Positions 26,784 to 34,983 of a stretch of DNA of 64,000 bases are shown in pieces. The stretch comes from Serinicoccus chungangensis. Its GTDB lineage: Bacteria > Actinomycetota > Actinomycetes > Actinomycetales > Dermatophilaceae. Numbering within the stretch: the first letter of the stretch is position 1; each line of letters starts with the position of its first letter. Location of the stretch: NCBI RefSeq assembly GCF_001483745.1, contig NZ_LQBL01000032.1:227649-291648 (forward strand), read 5' to 3'. Made by a program: the position numbers and the translations under genes. The notes beneath the pieces are model-generated. The model did no database searches, was not told the DNA's origin, and worked only from the letters and a program-made list of their open reading frames with translations.

Positions 26784-27446
26784 TCAGGCGCAGCCCCATC
26801 CCTGGCTGACCAGGACCCGGGCGTCGTCGGGCACGTCGACCTGCTCCCCGGCGAGGAGCGAGTCCGCGAGCCGGACCAGCTCGGAGAAGCTCCACGGCTC
26901 GCTCCGTCCCCCCGACCCCTGCGTCATCACCCCACGGTCGAAGGACCAGTCCTCACCGCGCAGGGCGACGAAGGGGCTGATGGCGTGAAGGACCAGCTCG
27001 TCGACCTCCTCGAGCAGGCGGTCGCTGCCGTCGTCACAGGCGTCGCAGCCACACATCGGTAGCCGTCCCAGGCTCACCCGAGGCTCCCCGACGGCGATCT
27101 CGACAGCGGCCACCAGCCCGTCGCGTGCTCGGCCGAATCTCTCCAGGAACCAGATCGGCGGGGCAGCATCGGTGGGCAGCCTGAGGAGTACCTCGCGGTT
27201 GGCCGCCGCCTCCCGCAGGGCGGCCCTGGGCGCAGGTGTGTCCGCGCGCTGGGCTCCCACAGCGGTGCAGAGGACCTCGGCCCACACCCTCCTCCTGGCG
27301 AGCAACGCGTCATACCGCGCCGGGTCCGTCACGCGGGAGTACTCCCAGCTCTGCGGCGACTCCGTCGGGTCCCTCGGGCATGGCCACGAGGGCTCGTCGA
27401 GCACGGCGTAGCGACGGGTCACCTCGTCCATCAACGCCAGCCTCAT
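26784..27446 (-). CDS. Uncharacterised protein, DUF6226-like
   Basis: A roughly 220-residue protein that I recognise only loosely as a DUF6226-type actinobacterial family. Visible features are an N-terminal block ending WEYSRVTDPARYDALLARRR, a central GRLPMCGCDACDDGSDRLLEEVDE with three closely spaced cysteines that could bind metal, and a C-terminal WSFSELVRLADSLL. No signal peptide or membrane segment is present, so it is probably cytoplasmic. Starts at 27446 (ATG), 27431 (ATG) or 27488 are possible; 27446 is used because it keeps the element copy at 27507 outside the gene. Its function is not known. Confidence 0.7.
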   Translation of the reverse strand: MRLALMDEVTRRYAVLDEPSWPCPRDPTESPQSWEYSRVTDPARYDALLARRRVWAEVLCTAVGAQRADTPAPRAALREAAANREVLLRLPTDAAPPIWFLERFGRARDGLVAAVEIAVGEPRVSLGRLPMCGCDACDDGSDRLLEEVDELVLHAISPFVALRGEDWSFDRGVMTQGSGGRSEPWSFSELVRLADSLLAGEQVDVPDDARVLVSQGWGCA

Positions 27447-27506
27447 GACGGTGCACGATAGGCGGCCGGCCGTGTCCAGGACAGCCATTTTCGTTCTAGG
27501 GCCCGG

Positions 27507-27575
27507 TCTGTGCACGTCCTGCGCAGCCTGTGCGTGCGGTAGAACCTGCGTACCGGCTGCATACCCGTGCACAGG
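27507..27575 (+). repeat. Dispersed palindromic element, copy 4
   Basis: A 69-bp copy with outer arms TCTGTGCACG and CGTGCACAGG (one mismatch), inner arms GCAGCC/GGCTGC and core TGTGCGTGCGGTAGAACCTG. It lies in the gap between the DUF6226-like start and the helicase stop. The sequence after it (TGTGGGTGGGGCGG) resembles the sequence after copy 3, so copies 3 and 4 share flanks beyond the palindrome. Confidence 0.9.
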
Positions 27576-27613
27576 TGTGGGTGGGGCGGATGTGGCGTGC
27601 ACAGGTCACGGTC

Positions 27614-27700
27614 TGACCACGCGTCCGGTGCGTCCTGACCGCGCGTCCGGTGCGTGCTGACCGCGCGTCCGGTGCGTGCTGACCGCGCGTCCGGTGCGGG
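27614..27700. repeat. 22-bp tandem repeat, four units, related to the array at 10508
   Basis: Units of TGACCGCGCGTCCGGTGCGT plus two bases start at 27614, 27636, 27658 and 27680. On the opposite strand the unit matches the A-type unit of the array at 10508-10651 at 19 of 22 positions by direct comparison. It lies just after palindromic copy 4 and 8 bp before the helicase stop codon. Confidence 0.9.
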
Positions 27701-27707
27701 TATGGCG

Positions 27708-29456
27708 TCAGCGGCGGCCCACGAACCAGCGCCGGATCGAGTCGATGCGGTCGCGGACCTGCTCGGACGTGGCCGTGGCCAGCTCCGGGCCGCCGCAGGC
27801 GCGGCGCAGCTCGGCGTGCACGACGGCGTGCGGCTGGCCCTTCTTCTGCGCGTAGGCGGAGACCAGCTTGTTGAGCTCCTTGCGGTGCTCGGCGAGGGCG
27901 CGGTGGGCGGACACGGCCTGGGCGCGCGCCTGGCCACCGTCGCGGCCGACCTGCTTCTTCTGCCGTTCGCGCAGCAGGGTCGCGACCTGGTCCGGCTCCA
28001 GCAGCCCGGGCAGGCCCAGGTAGTCGTCCTCGTCCTCCGACCCGGGCACCCCACCCAGGCCGAACTGCTCGGCGTCGTAGAGGACGTGGTCGAACTCCGC
28101 GTCCGACCCGATCGCCTCGTAGCTGCCGGTGAGGTCGTCCGAGGCGCCCTCGGCGGCCTGCGCCTGCTCGAGCAGCCCGTCCTCCTCGGACCACAGCTGC
28201 TCCTCCCCGTCGTCCTTCCGGTTGAGCGCGTGGTCCCGCTCCAGCTCCATCGAGCCGGCGTGCCCGAGGAGCCGCGGCACGTTGGGCAGGAAGACGGAGG
28301 CGGTCTCGCCGCGACGACGGGCCCGCACGAAACGCCCCACCGCCTGCGCGAAGAACAGCGGTGTCGACGTCGAGGTGGCGTAGACCCCCACCGCCAGCCG
28401 CGGCACGTCCACCCCCTCGGACACCATGCGGACGGCCACCATCCAGCGCGAGCCGCCGTCGGCGAACTCCTCGATCCGGGCGGAGGCCCCGGCGTCGTCG
28501 GACAGCACGACGGTCGCCGGCTCACCGGTGATCTCGCGCAGCTGCTTGGCGTAGGCGCGCGCCGACCGCTGGTCGGAGGCGATGACCAGACCGCCCGCGT
28601 CCTCGACGTGCCGGCGCACCTCGGTGAGCCGCTTGTCCGCCGCCCGCAGCACCGCCGGGACCCAGTCGCCGGCCGGGTCCAGCGCGGTGCGCCAGGCCTG
28701 CTTGGTGACGTCCTGGGTCAGCGGCTCCCCCAGCCGCGCCTCCAGCTCGTCGCCCACCTTGGTGCGCCACCTCATGGTGCCGCCGTAGGAGAGGAAGAGC
28801 ACGGGCCGGACGACGCCGTCGCGCAGCGCGTCGGCATAGCCGTAGGTGTAGTCGGCCGAGGAGCGCAGGATCCCCTCGGCGTCCATCTCGTAGCGCACGA
28901 ACGGGATGGCCGCGGTGTCGGACCGGAACGGCGTCCCGGTCAGCGCCAGCCGCCGGGTCGCCGGCTCGAAGGCGTCGCGCACGGCCTCGCCCCACGAGAG
29001 CGCGTCGCCACCGTGATGGACCTCGTCCAGGATGACCAGCGTGCGCGCCGCTTCGGTCCGGGACCGGTGCAGCAGCGGCTTGCTGGCGACGCCGGCGTAC
29101 GTCACGGCGACCCCGTCGAAGTCCTGGCTGTGCCGACCCTGGGCGTTGGCGAAACGCGGGTCGATGCGGATGCCGACCTTGGCGGCCGCCTCGGCCCACT
29201 GGGTCTTGAGGTGCTCGGTCGGGGCGACCACCGTGATCCGCTGCACCTCGCCGCGGTCCAGCAGCTCGGTCGCCACACGCAGCGCGAAGGTCGTCTTTCC
29301 GGCACCGGGCGTCGCCACCGCGAGGAAGTCACGGGGGCGCTCGGCGAGGTAGGTCTGCAGCGCGCTCGCCTGCCAGGCACGCAGCTTGCCCGCCGTGCCC
29401 CAGGCGGCACGCTCGGGATAGGCGGGGGGCAGGTGGGAGGCGGCTGAAGTGGACAT
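27708..29456 (-). CDS. DEAD/DEAH-box (SF2) helicase
   Basis: A 582-residue superfamily 2 ATPase. Motif I is ATPGAGKTT near residue 50, motif II is LDEVHHG (DEVH) near 140, motif III is ALTGTPFRSD near 172, and the second helicase domain has motif V-like SEGVDVPRL near 345 and motif VI AVGRFVRARRRG near 370. The C-terminal 180 residues are acidic then basic and helical, with no recognised domain. Similar single-gene helicases occur in many actinobacteria, some related to RadD/XPB. The ATG at 29456 gives the conserved beginning. There is no partner gene nearby. Confidence 0.9.
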   Translation of the reverse strand: MSTSAASHLPPAYPERAAWGTAGKLRAWQASALQTYLAERPRDFLAVATPGAGKTTFALRVATELLDRGEVQRITVVAPTEHLKTQWAEAAAKVGIRIDPRFANAQGRHSQDFDGVAVTYAGVASKPLLHRSRTEAARTLVILDEVHHGGDALSWGEAVRDAFEPATRRLALTGTPFRSDTAAIPFVRYEMDAEGILRSSADYTYGYADALRDGVVRPVLFLSYGGTMRWRTKVGDELEARLGEPLTQDVTKQAWRTALDPAGDWVPAVLRAADKRLTEVRRHVEDAGGLVIASDQRSARAYAKQLREITGEPATVVLSDDAGASARIEEFADGGSRWMVAVRMVSEGVDVPRLAVGVYATSTSTPLFFAQAVGRFVRARRRGETASVFLPNVPRLLGHAGSMELERDHALNRKDDGEEQLWSEEDGLLEQAQAAEGASDDLTGSYEAIGSDAEFDHVLYDAEQFGLGGVPGSEDEDDYLGLPGLLEPDQVATLLRERQKKQVGRDGGQARAQAVSAHRALAEHRKELNKLVSAYAQKKGQPHAVVHAELRRACGGPELATATSEQVRDRIDSIRRWFVGRR

Positions 29457-29589
29457 CGACTCGCCAGGATAGGTCGTTTCCCGATCCGACTCACCGACCC
29501 TCCCGCTCCCGACCGGGCACCGCAGACCGTGGTATGCCCTCGCTCCCGCCCGCGGGCGGGCATACCGGGGCGCGCCTAGACTGGGGTGC

Positions 29590-29919
29590 ATGAGCGTCCG
29601 CATGTCCGACCAGCCCCTCGACGCGCCCGAGGCACCCACCCAGCCGTCGACGCAGACCGCCGTGCTGGAGCGCGAGGACACCCGGGTCCAGCCCGACCTG
29701 TCCGAGCCGGGCGACCACGAGCGCTTCTCGCACTACGTCCGCAAGGAGAAGATCATGGAGTCGGCCCTCAGCGGCGACCCCGTGATCGCCCTGTGCGGCA
29801 AGATCTGGGTGCCGGGGCGCGACCCGCAGCGGTTCCCGGTCTGCCCGCAGTGCAAGGAGATCTACGAGGGGCTCCGCGAGCCGCAGGACGGCGGCGGATC
29901 CGGCGGCGGGGACGACTGA
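29590..29919 (+). CDS. DUF3039 family protein
   Basis: A 109-residue actinobacterial DUF3039 protein. The conserved centre is RFSHYVRKEKIMESALSGDP followed by VIALCGKIWVPGRDP and VCPQCKEIYE, with three cysteines that could form a zinc site. The C-terminal Gly-rich tail (DGGGSGGGDD) is encoded in a perfectly duplicated 41-bp segment that carries the stop codon. The function is unknown. It is divergent from the helicase and lies 68 bp before the stop of the convergent yqgE-like gene. Confidence 0.85.
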   Translation: MSVRMSDQPLDAPEAPTQPSTQTAVLEREDTRVQPDLSEPGDHERFSHYVRKEKIMESALSGDPVIALCGKIWVPGRDPQRFPVCPQCKEIYEGLREPQDGGGSGGGDD

Positions 29920-29962
29920 GACCGCAGGACGGCGGCGGATCCGGCGGCGGGGACGACTGAGA
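29881..29962. repeat. Perfect 41-bp tandem duplication across the DUF3039 stop codon
   Basis: Bases 29881-29921 and 29922-29962 are identical over all 41 positions. The first copy contains the last 13 codons of the DUF3039 gene, including TGA; the second follows the stop. Because 41 is not a multiple of three, the second copy is read in another frame and leaves the protein unchanged. Confidence 0.96.
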
Positions 29963-29987
29963 CCTCCTCCGGGCGGGCCGGGCCACC

Positions 29988-30566
29988 TCAGTTGCGCTCG
30001 GGGTGCTCGGTCCAGGTGGTGAGGAAGGAGGCCGCCGAGCGCTGGCGCAGCAGCACCTCCCGCCAGAGGCCGGTGGTGTCCTCGCGGAAGGCGTCGCGCG
30101 GCTCGCGGGGCACGACCTCCCACGCGCCGTGCCGGATCTCGGAGTCGAGCTGGCCGGCGGACCAGCCGCTGTAGCCCACGAAGATCCGGAAGGCACCCAG
30201 CTCGGGCACGACCAGCGGCGCCGGGGCGTCCAGGTCGACCAGACCGATCCCGCCGAAGAGCAGCTGGGTGCCCAGGGGCGGGTCCTCGGGCAGGTGCCCC
30301 GGCACGCTCACCAGCCCCATCGCCGTGTCCCGACCGACCGGGCCGCCGCGGAAGAGCACCCCCGGGTCGGTGACGAAGGGCTGCCACTCCGGCAGCACCG
30401 CGTCGACGCCCGCCTCCATCGGCTGGTTGAGGACGAGCCCGTGGGCACCGTCCTCGTCGTGGTGGAGGATGAGGACGACGGCCCCGACGAAGGGCTCTCC
30501 GGTCAGCGGGGTCGCGACGAGCAGCTGACCGGTGACCTCGCCCCGCTCCCGGCGCGGCGGGCTCAC
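29988..30566 (-). CDS. YqgE/AlgH family protein
   Basis: A 192-residue member of the UPF0301 (YqgE/AlgH) family, whose molecular role is unknown. Typical blocks are GQLLVATPLTGEPFVGAVV near residue 12, HDEDGAHGLVLNQPM near 35-49, [16 protein letters not shown] near 70, and FVGYSGWSAGQLDSEI near 128-143. The GTG at 30566 overlaps the end of the VanZ-like gene by four bases, so the two are probably translated together. Confidence 0.9.
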   Translation of the reverse strand: MSPPRRERGEVTGQLLVATPLTGEPFVGAVVLILHHDEDGAHGLVLNQPMEAGVDAVLPEWQPFVTDPGVLFRGGPVGRDTAMGLVSVPGHLPEDPPLGTQLLFGGIGLVDLDAPAPLVVPELGAFRIFVGYSGWSAGQLDSEIRHGAWEVVPREPRDAFREDTTGLWREVLLRQRSAASFLTTWTEHPERN

Positions 30567-30940
30567 GACGGCCGCCTCGTCCGCGTCGGGGTGTCGCCCA
30601 TGTCCCCATCATGACCCCAGCGACGCCGGGTCGTCGCGGCGACCCAGACCCCGAGCCCCACGCCCAGCAGGTCTGCGGCCGTGTCGAGCAGGTCCGCCTG
30701 CCGACCGGGCGCGAGCAGCTGCTGCAGCGGCTCGCTCACGAGCGCGTGCAGCACCAGGACGGGCAGGAGCCAGCGCGCCCGCAGCCACCACGCCAGGGCG
30801 GTGGGCACGGCGAAGGCGACGAGGTGGCCGACCTTGTCCAGACCGGGGATCCCGGCGGGTCCGGGCGCCTGCGGGGCGTAGAGCCCGTAGGCCTGCACGA
30901 GCAGCGACACGAGCAGCGCGAACCACCCGAGCACGACCAC
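30563..30940 (-). CDS. VanZ-like family membrane protein
   Basis: A 125-residue integral membrane protein with three to four hydrophobic segments (about residues 1-18, 40-56, 57-75 and 88-102). The motif DKVGHLVAFAVPTALAWWL near residue 35-53 is characteristic of VanZ-like proteins, and SEPLQQLLAPGRQADLLDTAAD follows. True VanZ gives teicoplanin resistance, but family members are widespread and mostly uncharacterised. It is coupled by a 4-bp overlap with the YqgE gene downstream. Confidence 0.82.
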   Translation of the reverse strand: MVVLGWFALLVSLLVQAYGLYAPQAPGPAGIPGLDKVGHLVAFAVPTALAWWLRARWLLPVLVLHALVSEPLQQLLAPGRQADLLDTAADLLGVGLGVWVAATTRRRWGHDGDMGDTPTRTRRPS

Positions 30941-30984
30941 GAGGTCCAGGCCGGGCGACTGGTGCGGACCTCGCGGGCCGCCCG

Positions 30985-32400
30985 TCAGCTCGTCGCCTCG
31001 CGCCGCGCCCGCGCGGCCCCCTCGACCGCCTGGGCGACCGCCTTGGTCGCCTTGGGGTTGAAGACGCTCGGGATGATGTAGGTGGGGTTGAGCTCGTCGG
31101 CGGAGACGACGTCGGCCAGCGCCGAGGCTGCCGCCAGGAGCATCTCGTCGTCGATGTGGTCGCTCGCGGCGTCGAGCAGACCGCGAAAGACCCCCGGGAA
31201 GACCAGCACGTTGTTGATCTGGTTGGCGAAGTCGCTGCGACCGGTGGCGACGACGGTGGCGTGGCGGCCGGCCTCGACGGGGTCCACCTCGGGGACCGGG
31301 TTGGCCATGGCGAAGACCACGGCGTCGTCGTTCATCTGCGCGATGTCGTCACCGGTGAGGATGTTGCCCGCCGAGACCCCGATGAAGACGTCCGCGCCGA
31401 CGAGGGCCTCCTTCAGCGTCCCGGTCTCCAGACCCCGGTTGGTCTGGCTGGCGATCCAGGCGAGGTTGCCGTTGTCGCCGCGCATGACGTCGGGCCGGCG
31501 CGGGTGGATGACCCCGTCCACGTCGGCGACGAGGACGTCGGTGGCCCCGGCCTGCAGCAGCAGCCGGATGATGGCCGAGCCGGCCGCGCCCGCCCCGGAC
31601 ATGACGATCTTCACCGACGCCAGCTCCTTGTCGACCACGCGCAGGGAGTTCTTCAGGGCGGCGAGCGCGACGATCGCGGTGCCGTGCTGGTCGTCGTGGA
31701 AGACGGGGATGTCCAGCTCCCGGCGCAGCCGCGCCTCGATCTCGAAGCACCGGGGCGCCGAGATGTCCTCGAGGTTGATCCCGGCGAAGCCGGGGGCCAG
31801 CGCCTTGACGACGCGGACGATCTCGTCGCTGTCGTGGGCGTCGAGGCAGATGGGGAAGGCGTCGATGTCGGCGAACCGCTTGAACAGCGCGGCCTTGCCC
31901 TCCATGACCGGCATCGCCGCGAGCGGCCCGATGTCACCCAGCCCGAGCACCGCAGAGCCGTCGGTGACGACGGCGACGGTGTTGCGCTTGATGGTGAGGC
32001 TGCGGGCGTCGTCGGGGTTCTCCGCGATGGCCTGGCAGATCTTGGCCACGCCCGGGGTGTAGACGAGGGAGAGGTCGTCGCGGTTGCGGATCGGCAGCTT
32101 GGACTTCACCTCGAGCTTGCCACCCAGGTGGGCCAGGAAGGTGCGGTCGCTGACCCGCCCGATCTCCACCCCGTCGACCTCGCTGATGGCCTCGACGACC
32201 TCGGCGGCGTGGTCCGTGCCGTAGGTCGCGATGGTGAGGTCCGCCTGCAGCCGCTCGGGGGCCGAGTCGCTGATGTCGACCGCGGTGACCATGCCGCCGA
32301 CGTCCGCGACCGCGGTGGTGATCTCGGAGACGGCGGTGACGCGGGCCGGCAGCTCGAGACGGACGGTGATGGAGTTCGACACGGACGGGACGGGGCTCAT
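30985..32400 (-). CDS. NAD-dependent malic enzyme with N-terminal ACT domain
   Basis: A 471-residue enzyme that oxidatively decarboxylates malate to pyruvate. Residues 8-85 form an ACT regulatory domain (ITVRLELPARVTAVSEIT and following). The malic N-terminal domain contains VYTPGVAKICQAIAE near 112 and the catalytic lysine region LKRF near 160. FHDDQHGTAIV near 235 carries metal ligands, and the NAD-binding motif is VMSGAGAAGSAI near 270. An ACT domain suggests amino-acid control of activity. It is transcribed alone; the start ATG at 32400 gives a normal ACT N-terminus. Confidence 0.94.
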   Translation of the reverse strand: MSPVPSVSNSITVRLELPARVTAVSEITTAVADVGGMVTAVDISDSAPERLQADLTIATYGTDHAAEVVEAISEVDGVEIGRVSDRTFLAHLGGKLEVKSKLPIRNRDDLSLVYTPGVAKICQAIAENPDDARSLTIKRNTVAVVTDGSAVLGLGDIGPLAAMPVMEGKAALFKRFADIDAFPICLDAHDSDEIVRVVKALAPGFAGINLEDISAPRCFEIEARLRRELDIPVFHDDQHGTAIVALAALKNSLRVVDKELASVKIVMSGAGAAGSAIIRLLLQAGATDVLVADVDGVIHPRRPDVMRGDNGNLAWIASQTNRGLETGTLKEALVGADVFIGVSAGNILTGDDIAQMNDDAVVFAMANPVPEVDPVEAGRHATVVATGRSDFANQINNVLVFPGVFRGLLDAASDHIDDEMLLAAASALADVVSADELNPTYIIPSVFNPKATKAVAQAVEGAARARREATS

Positions 32401-32491
32401 GGCCCCATTGTGGCGCGTCCCGACCCGCGAGGGGTATGCAGCCCGCTCCCGGCGTGCCGCGTCCGCCGGGACCCCGGGGGCCGGCCCCGGC

Positions 32492-34108
32492 TCACCACTC
32501 GACGACGACGTCGCACCAGGTCCGCAGGAGCTCCTCGTCGTGGGAGGCGACCAGCACCCCGCACCCGGTGGCGTGCTGGTGCTCGTGCACGGCCCGGACG
32601 ACCGCGCGGGCGGTGGCCGCGTCCACCATGGAGGTCGGCTCGTCCAGCAGGAGGTAGTCCGCGCCCAGCGCGAGGGCCCGGGCCAGCACGACCCGCTGCA
32701 GCTGGCCACCGGAGACCTCGTCCGGTCGGCGGCCGGCCAGCTCCGGGGCGAGACCCACCCCGTCCAGCATCCGCGCGACGGTGGTGTCGTCGCCGGCCCG
32801 TCCCGCCAGCCGGGACGGCTCCAGCAGGCTCCGACCCAGCGTCCAGCGGGGGTCGACCCCCTGCCGCGGGTCCTGCGGCACGAAGGCGATGCGGCGACGC
32901 AGGGCGGCGGGCACGGCGTACCCCGTGCCGCGGACCGGGCGTCCGTCCAGCCGCACCTCGCCGGTGGCGGGCCGGTGCAGCAGCGCCAGGGTGCGCAGCA
33001 GCGTCGTCTTGCCCGCACCGGAGGGGGCCATGAGCCCCGTCGTGCGGTCCGGGCGCACCCGCAGCGTCACCCCGCTGCGCACGAGCGTGCCCCGGCCCCG
33101 CCGCAGGGTGAGGTCCACGCCGGCCAGGCCGGGGCCCTGCGCCTCGTCCGGCCCTGCGCCCGAGGTGGCCGGTCCTCCCCCGGCGGCCGGTCCTCCCCCG
33201 GCGGCCGGCACCTCCCCGGGCGCGGCCAGGCGCTGCGCGGTGGTGGCGTGCGGGGCCAGGCGGTGGGTCGCCCGGCGGGCCCGGGCGATGACCTCGGTGA
33301 CCGGCACGTCGCTGCCGGTGGTCCGCCCGCCGTCGAGCTCCACCACGGTGTCCGCGGCCTCCTCGGCGAGCCGGAGGTCGTGGGTGACCACCAGCACGGC
33401 CCGCCCCTCGTCGTGGGCCAGCGCCGTCAGCCCGGCCGCCGCGGCCCGCGCCCTCGGCCGGTCCAGGCCGGTCGTGGGCTCGTCGGCCAGGACGAGCCCG
33501 GGGTCACCGAGGAGCGCGAGGGCGTTGGAGACTCGCTGCGCCTGCCCGCCGGAGAGCTGGGAGGGCAGCCGTCGCCACCACTGCGGCTCCACGTCGTGGC
33601 GGCGCATCGCCAACCGCACCGCGGCCTGCACCTGGGCCGCCGGCTCGTGGACCCGCGCCTTCTCGGTGAGGTGGTGGCCGACGGTGAGCACCGGGGTCAG
33701 GGAGCCCACGGGGGCCTGCGGCAGCCACGCCGCGACACGGCCCCGCAGCCGCTCGCGCGCGGGCGCGCCCGGGTCGACGAGGTCCACCGGCTCGGCCGCC
33801 CCGTCCTCCCACCAGCCGTGCCCGCGCACCAAGGATCCGGTGGGCAGCAGGCCCAGCAGGGCCGCCAGGAGCGTCGACTTGCCCGCACCGCTGGGTCCGA
33901 GGAGCACCACGAGGCGCCCACGCGGCACGTCGAGGTCCAGCTGCTCCAGCACCGTGTGGTGACCTCCGCGACCGTCGGGCAGGGCCACCCCGAGCCCGCT
34001 CACCCGGAGGCCGCCGGACGGCTCCCCCCCGGGCCGGCCGCCCGGGCCGGCCGGCCGCGACACGGGCGCCACGAGGTCCCGGCCCTCGGCATACCCCTGG
34101 CCGGTCAC
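32492..34108 (-). CDS. Peptide/nickel-type ABC transporter ATPase with two fused nucleotide-binding domains
   Basis: A 538-residue protein containing both ATPase domains of a Dpp/Opp-type importer. The first domain has Walker A GPSGAGKST near residue 70, signature LSGGQAQR near 190 and Walker B VLADEPTTG near 212. The second has APSGAGKT near 365, VSGGQLQR near 468 and LLLDEPTS near 490. A Gly/Pro/Ala-rich linker (residues 290-335) joins them. The GTG at 34108 overlaps the permease stop by four bases. It is the last gene of the SBP-permease-permease-ATPase operon. Confidence 0.9.
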   Translation of the reverse strand: MTGQGYAEGRDLVAPVSRPAGPGGRPGGEPSGGLRVSGLGVALPDGRGGHHTVLEQLDLDVPRGRLVVLLGPSGAGKSTLLAALLGLLPTGSLVRGHGWWEDGAAEPVDLVDPGAPARERLRGRVAAWLPQAPVGSLTPVLTVGHHLTEKARVHEPAAQVQAAVRLAMRRHDVEPQWWRRLPSQLSGGQAQRVSNALALLGDPGLVLADEPTTGLDRPRARAAAAGLTALAHDEGRAVLVVTHDLRLAEEAADTVVELDGGRTTGSDVPVTEVIARARRATHRLAPHATTAQRLAAPGEVPAAGGGPAAGGGPATSGAGPDEAQGPGLAGVDLTLRRGRGTLVRSGVTLRVRPDRTTGLMAPSGAGKTTLLRTLALLHRPATGEVRLDGRPVRGTGYAVPAALRRRIAFVPQDPRQGVDPRWTLGRSLLEPSRLAGRAGDDTTVARMLDGVGLAPELAGRRPDEVSGGQLQRVVLARALALGADYLLLDEPTSMVDAATARAVVRAVHEHQHATGCGVLVASHDEELLRTWCDVVVEW

Positions 34109-34983
34109 GAGCGCCCCCACGAGACCGGGCGCAGCCGCTCGCCGAGCACGAACACGACCAGGCTCAGCGCCACGAGCAGCAGCCCAGGCAGCACGGCCGG
34201 CCACCAGTGCCCCGCCAGGACGGCCGTGCGCGACTGCTCGATGATGGTGCCGAGGGAGGCCTGGTCGTCGGGCAGCCCGAGGCCGAGGAAGCTCAGGGCC
34301 GACTCGTGCATGATCGCGTGCGGCACCATGAGCACGGTCGCGAGCACCACCCGCCCCATGACGTGGGCCAGCAGGTGCCGGGAGAGCACCCACCAGCGCC
34401 CCGCGCCGGCGCCGACGGCCGCCTCGACGAAACCCACGCCCTCCAGGGCGAGCAGCTCGGCCCGCACCAACCGCGCGGTCGTCGTCCAGTGGGTCAGGGC
34501 GACGCTGAGGATCACGCTGCCGAGGGAGGGTCCGAGCAGGGCCACGATGACGATGCCGAGCACCAGGTGCGGGAGGGCGTTCACGGCGTCGACCACCCGC
34601 ATGAGCACGCCGTCGACGACGCCGCCCCCGCGCGTCGCCAACGAGCCGGCGAGCCCTCCCACCACCACGCCGACGACGCTGGAGACGAGGGCCGCCACCA
34701 GCCCGACGAGCAGCGAGACCCGGGCGCCGGCGAGGCTGCGGGCCAGCAGGTCACGGCCGGCCTGGTCGGTCCCGAAGGGGTGCTGCGCCGAGGGAGGCAG
34801 GAAGGCCTGCGCGAAGTCCGCCCGCTGGTCGTCAGCACCCGCGCCGAGCAGCAGGACGAGGACGACCACGCCGCCGAGGACGGCCCACCAGGGGCCGGAG
34901 CCGCCCCGCGGCTCCGCTCGCCGGGTCCCGGCCCAGGGCCGCGAGCGGGCGCCGGCGACCTCGCGCCACCCGTCACCCGTCAC
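34105..34983 (-). CDS. ABC transporter permease (DppC type)
   Basis: A 292-residue inner-membrane permease with about six hydrophobic segments (for example residues 33-52, 95-125 and 135-160). The DppC/OppC signature HPFGTDQAGRDLLARSLAGARVSL is near residues 64-87, and the ATPase-coupling EAA loop is around residues 175-215 (FVEAAVGAGAGRWWVLSRHLL). Its GTG start overlaps the end of the DppB-type gene by 11 bases, and its end overlaps the ATPase gene. Confidence 0.9.
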   Translation of the reverse strand: MTGDGWREVAGARSRPWAGTRRAEPRGGSGPWWAVLGGVVVLVLLLGAGADDQRADFAQAFLPPSAQHPFGTDQAGRDLLARSLAGARVSLLVGLVAALVSSVVGVVVGGLAGSLATRGGGVVDGVLMRVVDAVNALPHLVLGIVIVALLGPSLGSVILSVALTHWTTTARLVRAELLALEGVGFVEAAVGAGAGRWWVLSRHLLAHVMGRVVLATVLMVPHAIMHESALSFLGLGLPDDQASLGTIIEQSRTAVLAGHWWPAVLPGLLLVALSLVVFVLGERLRPVSWGRS

